Positions 45,482 to 58,690 are shown, counted from the first letter of the stretch. The stretch: 64,000 nt of DNA from Lolium rigidum (GCF_022539505.1 NC_061509.1:210204254-210268253), one strand, 5' to 3'. Translations and numbers: made by a program. The notes: a model not told the origin generated them from the letters alone.

Positions 45482-47965
45482 TCACTCCATTTTCCGTGGA
45501 TGACCCTCTTCATCCAGGGCTCGCTGAATCTTCGCAGCCAGATCAGGCCTTGCCTTCCTCAATGTATGCAAGTATAACCTCTCGGCTTCCTCCAGGCCGC
45601 GCAATCGCTGAACCCTGCATTTCTGAGAACGGCTGAGTCCATCAGCGCACCACCTTGGCCGGTGGTACTGTCTTCTTCTTCTTATTGTCCCTCGTTTTCC
45701 GAATCCTCGAGATCTTCCCATCGAGGGGACTCGGCGCGTTTGCTTTGTGGCGGGAGAGGCCCTAAGCGCTCGAACACGGACACGTTGGCTGCCTCCTTCT
45801 TCTTCCGGTTGCATTCGGGCAATTGCCGATTGTTGGCAATCGACTCATTCCTGAATCCCAGCAGTGCCTGAAGAAGGGACAATCCCAGTGTCTGCCCTCG
45901 TCGTCTCGCTCCCTTGCCTTTTCCTTGGCACAACGCTCGTGCTCCTCCTCATCGCGATTATGCCGACGAAGTCTTCTGGCTTCTCTAGCCAGACGATCTT
46001 TTTCATCATCATCGCTGGACCGTCGGCGTTGGTCATGCTGACTCACATACTTGTTGAGGAGGTGATCAGAGAGAGGTCGCTGATATCTTATGTTCTTCAC
46101 TTCTCCCTCTGTGACGTAGCGCTTGCCATCTTGGTGGAGCCGATCGCGTGGAGCGGCTTCCTCTGTATCTTTGCTATGAGAGCAGCTGCCCTCATCTCCA
46201 TCCTTGCCAGCGTGGTGTCCAGATCCTACCATGTTGATGCTGAACGAAGACCCTGGCTGGCAACCTTCATGGTAAGAATACTCCACCATGTTAACGGCGG
46301 GGAAGGGGTGTGTGTCGACCTTCATGGCGTATTGGTTGAAAATCAACCGTCCGTTTTCTATCGCCATTTGGATCTGCCGCCACACCCTGCGATCGTTGGT
46401 GGTGTGGGTGAACGTGTTATGCCACTTGCGGTATGGCTTTCCGTTCAGCTCTTGCACCGTGGGGATCTTGTGGCCTTCGGGTACCTTTATATGCTTCTCC
46501 GTGAGTAAGAGATCAAAAATCTGCTCAGTTTTGGTCACGTCGAAGTCGAACCCTTTTGGAGGGCCTTGTGGCTTCACCCATTTGCAGGTCACGGGGCCTG
46601 TCGCTCGAGTCCATTCAGCCACTGCTACCTCTCGATCTCCCGCAGCACCTTCATCCTCGTCTGCTTCTTTTTCACTTATATGAGCCGAAAAGCATCGGTT
46701 CCTAATGGTCCATCGAAGCTAGCTCGGAGCACGTATTCCCGAGCTGACTTCGTTTCCCCGCGCTTCTGTCGTACTTGCGCTAGATCGGCAATACCAACAT
46801 CGGAAGCCTCTGAGTGATACTGCTCATGGAACTGCTCTTCCAACTGCTTCCAAGTCCGGATGGAGTTCGGTGGCAGCGATGTGTACCACCCGAAAGCCGA
46901 TCCTGTGAGGGACTGTGCGAAGAACCTCACACGCAACTCGTCCGATGCTTGAGATCGTGCCCGGCTGTGCCAAATACCGGCTCACATGCTCGATGGAGCT
47001 GGAACCATCCGATCCACTAAACTTTGTGAAGTCCGGGAGCCGATATTTGGGTGGTAGCGGGATCAGTTCGTAGTCGTTGGGGTACGGCTTGGTGTAGCCG
47101 AACGTCTTCCTTTTCGGCATCATGCCGAACCGATCTTTCGAGATTGCACAAATCTGATCCGCTGTGATGGCTGAAGGTGTCGAACCCTGAAGATTCACCG
47201 GGGTGGCATACTTGACCAGCCATGCTTGCTTTTCCGGTTCTAAGCCAACTGCAGGAGCTGGGCTGTGGAGGTTTGTCGGAGTGGCGTACTTAGCTAGCCA
47301 CGTTTGCTTCTCAGGATCGGCTCCCGACGTTCCTCCTGCCGTTCCAGAGGCCCCTGACGTTGTAGCCTGGTTCGAGAGTGCCCAGGCGTTGCAGTCTGGT
47401 ACGTATGCGCACGCGTATCCGTGCGGGATCTCCTTGGGTGCCTCAGGCAGGAATTGGTAGTCACTAGGATCACCACCAATCTTGTAGACGACGTATGCCG
47501 ATGAGTTCGGCAGTTCCGGTGCTGCCCATTCGAACGGCTGGGGCTGGAGTGGCATCTCTCCTTTGAAAGTCCCCAGAGCTGGTCCCGACGGAGAATACCG
47601 GTGGCTCATGATTTCTCGGACGACGCGCGAGCGACACGCTCCAAAGTGTTCACCGAGGCTCTCGGAGTGGCGGTGCAGCGAATGAGCCACCATGTAGTTG
47701 ATCTCCTGCCGCGGCGACCTGGTGCGTTCTTCCGACGGGGCGGACAGATCCACTCCATCGAGTGCGCCTTCGGGTGTGAAACCCTTCCACCGACGCCATG
47801 GGAGCGGGTTCGGTGGAAAGAGCCGATGAGTTCGGCTTCGAGGACCGCCTTGATTTCGTCATGCTTCTTCTTGAGCTCATCGGGCGGATCCTCGTACTTG
47901 ACCGGAGTGCCTTCCGCCATCTCGGATGTAGATGGCGATGTTGTGGATGTCGAAGGTTGTCCCAC
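45482..47965 (-). pseudogene. Gypsy A gag-like polyprotein, frameshifted
   Basis: Read on the minus strand from MGQPSTSTTSPSTSEMAEGT (47965), it passes through REIMSHRYSPSGPALG and WLAKYATPTNL / WLVKYATPVNL (a tandem duplication). The core FFAQSLTGSAFGWYTSLPPN, WKQLEEQFHEQY is the Retrotrans_gag fold. Next come KGFDFDVTKTEQIFDLLL and an Arg/Asp/Glu-rich tail ending in a Cys/His cluster (CPFFRHCWDSG). At least two frameshifts (near 47760 and 46935) and a stop near 46676 break it. It packages element RNA in the family; here it is dead. Confidence 0.7.
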
Positions 47966-47981
47966 CGGGCGTGCCAGAATG

Positions 47982-49147
47982 TGTTGACGTCAGAAACCCC
48001 CTGGCGGCAGAGACGGTCAACACGGTAGAGCCGGGAACAACTAGGGCTGCGGGTGGCCCCAGTCCCTCAGAGCGACGGCCCGCAAAGCCTCCTGGTCGCA
48101 CGCGCCGATGCTATCGCAAGGGCGTGCCACCTGACCTATACCTGGTCAGGAAGGTGTGGATGATGCCTCGCTTAGTTTCCTGCATGGCATACACGTAAAC
48201 ATTAAATACGAGCCTCGATCGGCTCTCAGGTTATCTCGTGAATCGGCTCAAAGAGCCGATACACCCATGATTCGGACGAGGTGCCCGAATATATGGTGGT
48301 CCTGCTTGATCAAGATAAAGCTAATGAGATCTACGACGATTTAGGGTTTTCACCGCATAATCGGATCATCCTACTCACGATTGGGCCTCGCGCTCGCGCA
48401 CGGTGACCGTAAGCCGATCCTAGACAGGGCCTAAAAACCAACACGAGGTTGATCCCGGAACATCCTTTCTAGGGCTAGCAAACGCCACCCTACACGCCGC
48501 TGGATCCTCCAACCCTTTGTAAGGCCTAACTATTGCGGATATTAAACTAATCCTTGATGAACAAGGAGCAACCGTAACGGATCAGATCTACTAAACTATG
48601 ATCAAGCGGGGTGCCGCCCCTACACCTAAGATAGGTGTAAGGGCGGCTAGATGTGCAAGGGTCGCATAACGAAAGCATGTAATTCGAAGAACAATGCTAA
48701 CCCTAACACATCTAAGATAACTACGTTGCTCGCCATCAAAAAGGCTTCGATACGAGCAACGCATGAACAACGTGGGCGGAGCTTGTCTTTGCCTAGATCG
48801 CAAGATGCGATCTAGGCAGCATGGTGCTTACCGGAGAAACCCTCAAGACGAAGGAGTTGGCGATGCGCCGAGATTTGTTTGTGGTTGAACGTTGGTTGTT
48901 GTTTATTCCATAAACCCTAGATACATATTTATAGTCCAGGGGACTTTCTAATGCGGGCGTGCACCAAACCGTGCACGAGTAAGATTCTAACTTCTAAACT
49001 AAGATGCGATCTAATATGTTACAGATACATGGGCAAACAAGCCCAACTTGGTATAAAAGGCCGATTCACGTATTCCTTCTATATATATTCTTCAAGTCAA
49101 TCTCGATCGCGGCCTACCTCTGACTCGGTCAAAATCTGGTGATAACA
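47982..49147 (-). repeat. Gypsy A 5' LTR
   Basis: This 1166-bp LTR is nearly identical to 42280-43403 except for a few substitutions and about 42 extra bases. The primer binding site lies directly outside it at 47959-47976. Confidence 0.9.
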
Positions 49148-49700
49148 TCGGCGCGGTCGCAGATGGCCTGCAGGAGAAGTGCCTGGCCACTTCCCACTAC
49201 ACGCCGTGCGCATCGTCGAGGTCCACGATGCGCACACGCGGAGAGCCGACAGTGGCCTCCAGGATCACCTAGTTGGCCGTGAGGTGCGCGAACCGTAAAA
49301 ATGGTGCGATCTTGTTGTACGCTAGGTACGCCATTACCCATGGACGACGCCGGCACAACGCCCACAACTGCTGGTGTGCCGCCGCTGCCGAAGTATCCTC
49401 GTTTTCATGCAGAGCGAGTGCTAGGTGGTCGGCCGCGTCGCCCTAGGATCAAAAGCACGACGCCAGCGACCCGTGCCCCCTCCAGGTCCCAGCGATGCAG
49501 CAAGTCGGCGCACGCGAGGACGAGCACCCTCGGCGAGGCGAGCACTGGTGCCCGCGGTGGCACAGCGCGTCGTCAGCTCGTATGGGTCGAGCATGGTGTC
49601 AGTAGCAGTACGTGGTCAAGGCATCGCATGGCCATCTGTACCATAGGTCCACGTCCATCATTTCCATCGTCAAAACGCTCACGGCCGTTAAACCTTACCC
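49148..49700 (-). pseudogene. degenerate GRAS-family gene fragment
   Basis: Minus-strand frames read MAYLAYNKIAPFLRFAHLTA (49333 down), then VILEATVGSPRVRIVDLD and a LLQAICDRAD-like stretch. These match the leucine heptad I and VHIID region of plant GRAS regulators (SCL32/SHR-like in my memory). Upstream, LVLACADLLHRWDLEGARV matches the start of the GRAS domain. After Gypsy A the frame resumes at 42279-42170 with TNLGSPL, EVRIND and LPAF. Stops interrupt it (TAG after HLTAN, TAG after AHGV), and frameshifts are needed. It is a pseudogene, cut by Gypsy A at TCGGC and again by the LTR ending at 42169. How it came to lie inside the Copia body is unclear. Confidence 0.65.
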
Positions 49701-49814
49701 AACCGTACTCTACACAGATCCAACTACCATGCACTCTGTATCCTGAATAAAGAATTGCACTAGCCCACTGGCTCGAAACCAAATGAATGGTCCACAAAAC
49801 AAGCACAGATGTGC

Positions 49815-51602
49815 CCGAGATCAAAAACGCCCTGTCCGTTCAAAAGTTTCAATTTGTTGCTTAAGGCCTTGAGATATGCACCTTTCGGTTTTTAGCTCTT
49901 GTCTTAGGAGATTGAGTCTCCGTTCTTTATCATTCAAATGATATTCTAATTCCCAATGGACTCGTCCTTTTCTTTGAGGAGTCCATCAAGAAATCAAACT
50001 TGACAAGAGCATCACCACGAAGAGTGCATCTTACTTTGTAAAGTTCCTTAAGCATAGATAACTCTTCTTGATTTTCAGTTTCATCATCAAGAACACTAGA
50101 TAGAGAAGGTGGGGATTCCATTACCTTTGTTTCTCTTGCCATTAGACAAGAGCCGACAATCGTAGAGGGGGGAGAGTCATCGGAGTCATCATCATGAGTT
50201 GTTCTTGCCATGAAGGAAGAACCAACATCATTCTCCATGGAGTAATGCTTGGAGTAATCATATGTGAAGAGTGACCTGGGTTTGGAGAAAGCCAAACCAG
50301 CCACTCCGGCCTCCTTCTCCTCATCTTCTTCTTCTTCATCGGAAGTGTACTCAGCCCCAACAAAGGCTCTTCCCTTGTTCTTCTTGTATCGATCATTGAT
50401 TGGGTTTGGCTTCAATCTTGGCTTGACTCCTTTGACAAACTTTGGCTTGTCTACCCTTTTCTCATAAGGGCACTCATTTGCAAAGTGACCATCTTCATCA
50501 CAGTTGTAGCATGTTCTCTTCTTCTTCTTCTTCTTCTTCTCATTGAGGAACACTGGAAACTTCGCCTTGTACTTCTTTACAAAGAAGGAAAAGTTAGTCG
50601 CGATGTCACTAGTTGATGTCATCTCTTCATCTTCTTCAATTTCATAGACTTCTTCTCTCTCATGGTCAGCTCTAGCCTTCAAGGCAAGGTTGTGTGAGGA
50701 TTCATCAACACGGTTCATCGCCATGAGCCTTTCTCCTGTCTTGGCCATATTGTCATTCGCTGCCACATAGGATACTAAATCATCTACGTTCAGATCAGCT
50801 TGCTTGGTAAGGATTTGAAAGTTGAGTGCAAGGTTGGTGTCCTTTTGCTTGACTGCAATCATGGCAATGACCTTTTACTTTATGAATTCTTCATTCGTCT
50901 CAAAGCCATCATTGTAATTTTCACATCCAAGGGCCATGACCTTTACTCTAAGAGCACCAAGCCTTCCATAGGCATCGGCCAAGGATTCTCCTTCTCTAAT
51001 CATGAACATAGTTGCCTCTGTCTTTGCGGACTCATAGAGAGCTGCTTGGATCAGATTGGTTCCCTCTTGGAGTACTACAATCCGATCCCACATCTCTTTA
51101 GCGGAGTCAGTGTCATTGACTTGATCAAGGATTTTGCGGTTGATGCCACTCCTAATCTTGTCACGTGCAGAAGCATTGAGTTGACGGTTGTAGAATTCGG
51201 TGGAGGTCAACCGAATGGGATCTTGTGGCTTCCGGTATCCATCAACAATGATCTCTCACAACTCCACATTGCAGCTGCGAATATGAGACTCCATAGAAGA
51301 TTTCCAAAAAGGAAAGTGAGTTCCATCAAAATGGGGAACATTCCCACTTGGTTTATATGAGGCATGGGTGAAGTGTTTTTGGGATAGCCATGATTTACTT
51401 CATGGAAACCTTCCGGAGGGACCGAAGCCCCACTAGAAGTCCCACTAGTCAGGTTCTTAAGCATGCCAGTCATTTGTGCCATTTGGCTTTGGACTTCATC
51501 CTCCTTCAACTTTTTCTCAGCATCATATGCCAAGAATCTGGATTTCATCTCCTTATCTGAAAGGTTAGAATTTTCATCCAGACCCTCGAATAGTTTATCC
51601 AT
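49815..51602 (-). pseudogene. Copia gag with zinc knuckle, broken
   Basis: Minus-strand frames start MDKLFEGLDENSNLSDKEMK, pass the UBN2-like gag core (STEFYNRQLNASARDKI, ILDQVNDTDSAKEMWDRIVV) and reach a CCHC zinc knuckle CYNCDEDGHFANEC at about 50500. A coiled-coil tail (LNDKERRLNLLRQELKTE) ends abruptly near 49815, where unrelated sequence begins. Defects: a frameshift near 51207-51290, an in-frame TAA at about 50875, and a shift near 49930. The family's nucleocapsid role is lost here. Confidence 0.75.
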
Positions 51603-51655
51603 CTCACTCTTAAGGTTGTGAAGCCCTTAAAAAGAGTCCAGGATCTGATACCAAT

Positions 51656-52110
51656 TGAAAGTTCAGAGATGGTAAACCTAGAGGGGGGTGAATAGGTTTA
51701 TACAAATTTTAATTCTTTCTTTGCAATATTAGGCTTTGCGGAATATAAAGGTCATCTAATGCAAACTAGGCGAGGCACCCTATATGATGATACAAGTAAC
51801 TCAAGCACGAAGGCTCTCACAAGCAGTTATATCACAAGTAAAGAGTTCGGTTAGAAATAACCGATAGCACGTGGAGACGAGGGTTTATTCCCGTGTTCCC
51901 TTCCTTTGCAAGAAGGTACGTCACGTTTGGAGGGGTGGAGGTCCCACGAAGGATTCCCCAATGCCACGAAGGCTCACCCTATTCTCCGGAGGCTATCCCA
52001 CGAAGGAATAGCTCACTCACTTGTGGTAGACTTTGAGGTAGCCTCCAAACCTTCACAATCTTGTCAGGAGCAAATCCACAGCCTAGATGCTTCCGGACCT
52101 CTTTTGCCCA
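51656..52110 (-). repeat. Copia 5' LTR, first piece
   Basis: It matches 37987 to about 38440. It is interrupted at GCCCA by Gypsy B and resumes at 60284 (last copy of GCCCA) to 61152. Confidence 0.9.
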
Positions 52111-53709
52111 TGATGACGCGTAAAGCACACGCCCGTTGGGAACCCCAAGTGGAAGGTGTGATGCGTACAGCAGCAAGTTTCCCTCAGTAAGAAACCAAGG
52201 TTTATCGAACCAGTAGGAGTCAAGGATCACGTGAAGGTCGTTGGTGACGGAGTGTAGTGCGGCGCAACACCGGGATTCCGACGCCAACGTGGAACTTGCA
52301 CAACACAATCAAAGTACTTTGCCCCAACGTAACGAGTGAGGTTGTCAATCTCACCGGCTTGCTTGTAAACAAAGGATTAGATGTATAGTGTGGATGATGA
52401 TGGTTGTTTGCGAAGAACGAGTAAAGAACAATTGCGGTAGATTGTATTTCGGATGTAAAGAATGGACCGGGGTCCACAGTTCACTAGTGGTGTCTCTCCC
52501 ATAAGATAAATAGCATGTTGGGTGAACAAATTACGGTTGGGCAATTGACAAATAAAGAAGGCATAACAATGCACATACATATATCATGATGAGTACTATG
52601 AGATTTAATCGGGGCATTACGACAAAGTACATAGACCGCTATCCAGACATGCATCTATGCCTAAAAGTCCACCTTCAGAGTTATCATCCGAACCCCTTCC
52701 AGTATTAAGTTGCAAACAACAGACAATTGCATTAAGTATGGTGCGTAATGTAATCAACACAAATATCCTTAGACAAAGCATCGATGTTTTATCCCTAGTG
52801 GCAACAACACATCCACAACCTTAGAACTTTCGGTCACTGTCCCAGATTCAATGGAGGCATGAACCCACTATCGAGCATAAATACTCCCTCTTGGAGTCAC
52901 AAGTATCAACTTGGCCAGAGCCTCTACTAGCAACGGAGAGCATGCAAGAACATAAACAACATATATGATAGATTGATAATCAACTTGACATAGTATTCAA
53001 TATTCATCGGATCCCAACAAACACAACATGTAGCATTACAAATAGATGATCTTGATCATGATAGGCAGCTCACAAGATCTAACATGATAGCACAATGAGG
53101 AGAAGACAACCATCTAGCTACTGCTATGGACCCATAGTCCAGGGGTGAACTACTCACACATCGATCCGGAGGCGGTCATGGTGATGAAGAGACCTCCGGG
53201 AGATGATTCCCCTCTCCGGCAGGGTGCCGGAGGCGATCTCCTGAATCCCCCGAGATGGGATTGGCGGCGGCGTCGTCTCTGGAAGGTTTTCCGTATCGTG
53301 GCTCTCGGTACTGGGGTTTTCGCGACGAAGGCTTTAAGTAGGCGGAAGGGTAGGTTTAGGGGTGACACGAGGGCCCCACACGCCAGGGCCGCGCGGCCAA
53401 GGCCTGGGCCGCGCCGCCCTGTTGTGTCGGCGCCTCGTCGCCCCACTTCGTTTCCCTTTCGGTCTTCTGGAAGCTTCATGGAAAAATAAGACCCTCGGCG
53501 TTGATTTCGTCCAATTCCGAGAATATTTCCTTTGTAGGATTTCTGAAACCAAAAACAGCAGAAAATAGCAACTGGCTCTTCGGCATCTCGTCAATAGGTT
53601 AGTGCCGGAAAATGCATAATAATGACATATAATGTGTATAAAACATGTGAGTATCATCATAAAAGTAGCATGGAACATAAGAAATTATAGATACGTTTGG
53701 GACGTATCA
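52111..53709 (-). repeat. Gypsy B 3' LTR
   Basis: This 1599-bp LTR pairs with 58691-60283. It includes the GC-rich block at 53270-53460 and a minus-strand start TGATACGTCCCAAACGTATC. Confidence 0.95.
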
Positions 53710-53730
53710 AGCATCCCCAAGCTTAGTTCC

Positions 53731-56319
53731 TACTCGCCCTCGAGTAGGTAAACGATAACAAAGATAATTTCGAAGTGACATGCTATCATAATCTTGATCA
53801 ATACTATTGTAAAGCATATGAGATGAATGCAGCGATTCGAAGCAATGGTGAAGACAATGAGTAAACAAATGAATCATATAGCAAAGACTTTTCATGAATA
53901 ATACTTTCAAGACAAGCATCAATAAGACTTGCATAAGAGTTACTCATAAAGTAATAAATTCAAAGTAGAAAGCATTGAAGCAACACAAAGGAAGATATAA
54001 GTTTCAGCGGTTGCTTTCAACTTCAACATGTATATCTCATGGATAATTGTCAACACAAAGTAATATAACAAGTGCAATAGGTAAACATGTAGGAATCAAT
54101 GCACACAGTTCACACAAGTGTTTGCTTCTGAGATAGAAAGAATAGGTGAACTGACTCAACAATAAAGTAAAAGAAAGGCCCTTCGCAGAGGGAAGCATGG
54201 ATTAATATTTTTGTGCTAGAGCTTTTCATTTCGAAAACATAGAAACAATTTTGTCAACGGTAGTAATAAATCATATGTGTTATGTATAAGATATCCTATA
54301 AGTTGCAAGCCTCATGCATAGTATACCAATAGTGCTCGCACCTTGTCCTAATTAGCTTGGATTAACATGGATTATCATTGCATAGCATATGTTTCAACCA
54401 AGTGTCACAAAGGGGTACCTCTATGCCGCATGTACAAAGGTCTAAGGAGAAAGCTCGCATTGGATTTCTCGCTTTTGATTATTCTCAACTTAGACATCCA
54501 CACCGGGTCAACATAGACAACAAATAATGGACTCCTCTTTAATGCATAAGCATTCAACAACACATAATATTCTCATAAGAGATTGAGGATTAATTGTCCA
54601 AACTGAAACTTCCACCATGGATCATGGCTTTAGTTAGCGGCCCAATGTTCTTCTCTAACAATATGCATACTCAAACCATTTGATCATGAAAATCGCCCTT
54701 ACTTCAGACAAGACGACCATGCATAGCAACTCACATGATATTCAACAAAGGTAAAATAGTTGATGGCGTCCCCAGAAACATGGTTACCGCTCAACAAGCA
54801 ACTTATTAAGAAATAAGATACATAGCTACATATTCTTCACCACAATAGTTTTTAAGGCTATTTTTCCCATGAGCTATATATTGCAAAGACAAAGAATAGA
54901 ATTTTTAAAGGTAGCACTCAAGTAATTTACTTTGGAATGGCAGAGAAATACCATGTAGTAGGTAGGTATGGTGGACACAAATGACATAGTTTTTGGCTCA
55001 AGGATTTGGATGCACGAGAAGAATCCCTGTCAATACAAGGCTAGGCTAGCAAGGTTGTTTGAAGCAAAATCAAGTATAAAATGGTGCAGCAAAGCTTACA
55101 TATGAACATATTGCAAGCATTATAAGACTTTACATCGTCTCCTTGTTGTTCAAACACCTTAACCAGAAAATATCTAAACTCTAGAGACCAATCATGCAAA
55201 CCAAATTTTAACAAGCTCTATGTAGTTCTTCATTAATAGGTACAAAGTACATGATGCAAGAGCCTAAACATGATCTATATGAGCACAACAATTGCCAAGT
55301 ATCAAATTATTCAAGACATTATACCAATTACCACATGCAGCATTTTCTATCTCCAACCATATAACAATGAACGAAGTAGTTCAACCTTCGCCATGAACAT
55401 TAAGGATAATGCTAAGAACATATGTGTTCATACGAAACAGCGGAGCGTGTCTCTCTCCCAAACAAAGAATGCTAGGATCCGAATTTATTCAAACAAAAAC
55501 AAAAACAAAAACAAACAGACGCTCCAAGTAAAGCACATAAGATGTGAAGGAATAAAAATATAGTTTCACTAGAGGTGACCTGATAAGTTGTCGATGAAGA
55601 AGGGATGCCTTGGGCATCCCCAGCTTAGATGCTCGAGTCTTCTTAAAATATGCGGGGATGAACCACGGGGCATCCCCAAGCTTAGATTTTTCACTCTTCT
55701 TGATCATATTGTATCATCCTCCTCTCTTGACCCTTGAAAACTTCCTCCACACCAAACTCAAAACAATCTCATTAGAGGGTTAGTGCATAATTGAAAATTC
55801 ATATATTCGGAGGTGACATAATCATTCTTAACACTTCTGGACATTGCACAAAGCTACTGAAGGTTAATGGAACAAAGAAATCCATCAAACATAGCAAAAC
55901 AGGCAATGCAAAATAAAAGGCAGAATCTGTCACAACAGAACAGTTCGTAAAGACGAATTTTTTTAGAGGCACTGGACTTGCTCACATGAAAATGCTCAAA
56001 TTTAATGAAAGTTGCGTACATATCTGAGGATCACGCACATAAATTGGCAGATTTTTCTAAATTTTCTACAGCAGGGGCGGCTCAATTTCGTGACAGCAAG
56101 AAATCTGTTCCCGTGCGATAATCCAAATCTAGTATTGACTTTACTATCAAAGACTTTACTTGGCACAACAATGCAATAAAATAAAGATAAGGAGAGGTTT
56201 CTACAGTAGTAACAACTTCCAAGACTCAAATATAAAACAAAAGTGCAGAAGTAAATTAATGGGTTGTCTCCCATAAGCGCTTTTCTTTAACGCCTTTCGA
56301 CTAGGCGCGAAAGTGTGAA
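53731..56319 (-). other. non-coding spacer of Gypsy B
   Basis: About 2.6 kb between the protease stop and the 3' LTR is AT-rich with no usable ORF, where autonomous relatives would carry pol. I searched the listed frames for YADD-like or HHCC-like motifs and saw none. Confidence 0.7.
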
Positions 56320-58438
56320 TCAAGTATTATCAAGAGACGAAGCATCAACATCATAATTTGTTCTAATAATAGAATCATAAGGTAACTTCATTCTCTTTCT
56401 AGGGAAGTGTTCCATACCTTTCTTGAGAGGAAATTGATATTTAATATTACCTTCCTTCATATCAATGGTAGCACCAACGAGTTCGAAGAAAAGGTCTTCC
56501 CAATATAATGGGACAAGATGCATTGCATTCAATATCCAGGACAACAAAATCAACGGGGACAAGGTTATTGTTAACCATAATACGAACATTATCAATTCTC
56601 CCCAAAGGTTTCTTTATAGCATTATCAGCAAGATTAACATCCAAATAACAATTTTTCAATGGTGGCAAGTCAAGCATATCATAGATTTTCTTAGGCATAT
56701 CAGAAATACTTGCACCAAGATCACATAAAGCATTACAATCAAAATCATTGACCCTCATCTTAATGATGGGCTCCCAACCATCTTCTAACTTCCTAGGAAT
56801 AGAAGTTTCAAGTTTTAGTTTCTCCTCTCTAGCTTTTATGAGAGCATTTGTAATATGTTTTGTAAAGGCCAAATTTATAGCACTAGCATTGGGACTTTTA
56901 GCAAGTTTTTGTAAGAACTTTATAACTTTAGAGATGTGACAATCATCAAAATCTAAACCATTATGATCTACAGCAATGGGATCATTGTCCCCAATATTTT
57001 GAAAAATTTCAGCAGTTTTATCACAAACAGTTTCACCAGTTTTAGCAGTTTCAGCAGTTTCAGGCAGTTTTGCACTAGGAGTAGAAACATTGCCAACACC
57101 AATTATTTTACCATTGATAGTAGGAGGTGTAGCAACATGTGAAGCATTAACATTACTAGTGGTGGTAATAGTCCAAACTTTAGCTACATTATTCTCTTTA
57201 GCTAGTTTTTCGTTTTCTTCTCTTTCCCACCTAGCATGCAATTCAGCCATCAATCTAATATTCTCATTAATTCGAACTTGGATGGCGATTGCTGTAGTAA
57301 CAATTTTATTATCATTATCCTTATTAGGCATAACTTTCAATTTTAAAAGATCAACATCAGAGGCAAGTCTATCAACCTTAGAAGCAAGAATATCAATTTT
57401 ATCAAGCTTTTCCTCAACAGATTTGTTAAAAGCGGTTTGTGTACTAATAAATTCTTTAAGCATGGCTTCAAGACCAAGGGGTACACTCCTATTATTGTTG
57501 TAAGAATTCCCATAAGAATTACCATAACCATTACCATTAGCAGAAGGATATGGCCTATAGTTGTTGCCAGAATTATTCCTATAAGCATTGTTGTTGAAAT
57601 TATTATTTTTAATGAAGTTCACATCAACATGTTCTTCTTGGGCAACCTATGAAGCTAAAGGAACATTATTAGGATCAACATTAGATCTACCATTCACAAG
57701 TATAGACATAATAGCATCAATCTTATCACTCAAGGAGGAGGTTTCTTCAACAGAATTTACCTTCTTACCTTGTGGAGCTCTTTACGTGTGCCATTCAGAA
57801 TAATTTATCATCATATCATCAAGAAGCTTTGTTGCCGCCCCCAAAGTAATGGACATAAAGGTACCTCCAGCAGCTGAATCCAATAGGTTCCGCGAAGAAA
57901 AATTCAATCCTGCATAAAAGGTTTGGATGATCATCCAAGTAGTTAGTCCATGGGTAGGGCAATTCTTTACCAAAGATTTCATTCTCTCCCATGCTTGAGC
58001 AACATGTTCATTATCTAATTGCTTAAAATTCATTATGATACTTCTCAAAGATATAATTTTAGCGGGAGGATAATATCTACCAATAAAAGCATCCTTACAT
58101 TTAGTCCATGAATCAATACTATTTCTAGGCGAGAGATAGCAACCAATCTTTAGCTTTTCCTCTTAAGGAGAAAGGAAACAATTTTAATTTTATAATGTCA
58201 CCATCTACATCCTTATACTTTTGCATTTCACAAAGTTCAACAAAATTATTAAGATGGGCAGCGACATCATCGGAACTAACACCGAGAAAATTGCTCTCTC
58301 ATAACAAGATTTAGTAAAGCGAGGTTTAATTTCAAAGAATTCTACTGTAGTTGCGGGTGGAGCAATAGGTGTGCATAAGAAATCATTATTATTTGTGCTA
58401 GTGAAGTCACACAACTTAGTATTCTCAACAGTACCCAT
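56320..58438 (-). pseudogene. Gypsy B gag-protease, frameshifted
   Basis: Minus-strand frames start MGTVENTKLCDFTSTNNNDF at 58438. They continue with the gag segment NFKQLDNEHVAQAWERMKSL and FYAGLNFSSRNLLDSAAGGT (58048-57782), an Asn-rich linker (57622 down) and a coiled coil. A retropepsin-like domain follows: NALCDLGASISDMPKKIYDM, then VDFVVLDIECNASCPIILGR. The catalytic D is present in CDLGAS. After GRPFLR a shift leads to ATIDMKEGNIKYQFPLKKGM and a stop near 56320. At least three frameshifts are needed from gag start to end. Confidence 0.75.
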
Positions 58439-58690
58439 TTTAGCAGTAGTAAATAAAGCAAACTAAATAAAGTAAATGCAAGTAACTAATTTTTTGTGTG
58501 TTTTCAATATAGAGAACAAGACAGTAAATAAAGTAAAGCTAGCAACTAATTTTTTTTTGATATAAGAGCAAACAAAGCAGTAAATAAAGTAAAACAAAGC
58601 AAGACAAAAATAAAGTAAAGAGATTGGATGTGGGAGACTCCCCTTGCAGCGTGTCTTGATCTCCCCGGCAACGGCGCCAGAATTTTAGCT

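Larger units (their letters stand above)
42280..49147 (-). mobile_element. non-autonomous Gypsy element with antisense ORF
   Basis: The 6868-bp element is flanked by TCGGC (42275-42279, 49148-49152). LTRs (42280-43403 and 47982-49147) run TGTTGAYGTCAG to GGTGATAACA. On the minus strand the primer site TGGCACGCCCGGTGGGAC is at 47959-47976 and the polypurine tract (CCAGGGGGGCATG) at 43404-43416. A gag-like region is present, but I find no protease, reverse transcriptase or integrase in the remaining 4.6 kb. A separate acidic ORF lies on the opposite strand. It is inserted in the GRAS-like fragment. Confidence 0.85.

Noticed and set aside
49301..49750. 149-aa + ORF in the GRAS fragment region
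   Set aside because: The recognisable GRAS motifs are on the minus strand; this frame is their shadow.
40955..49815. A single CACTA element spanning the GRAS fragment
   Set aside because: No CTTGTAGTG end with TGA was found near 49815, so only the left end is claimed.
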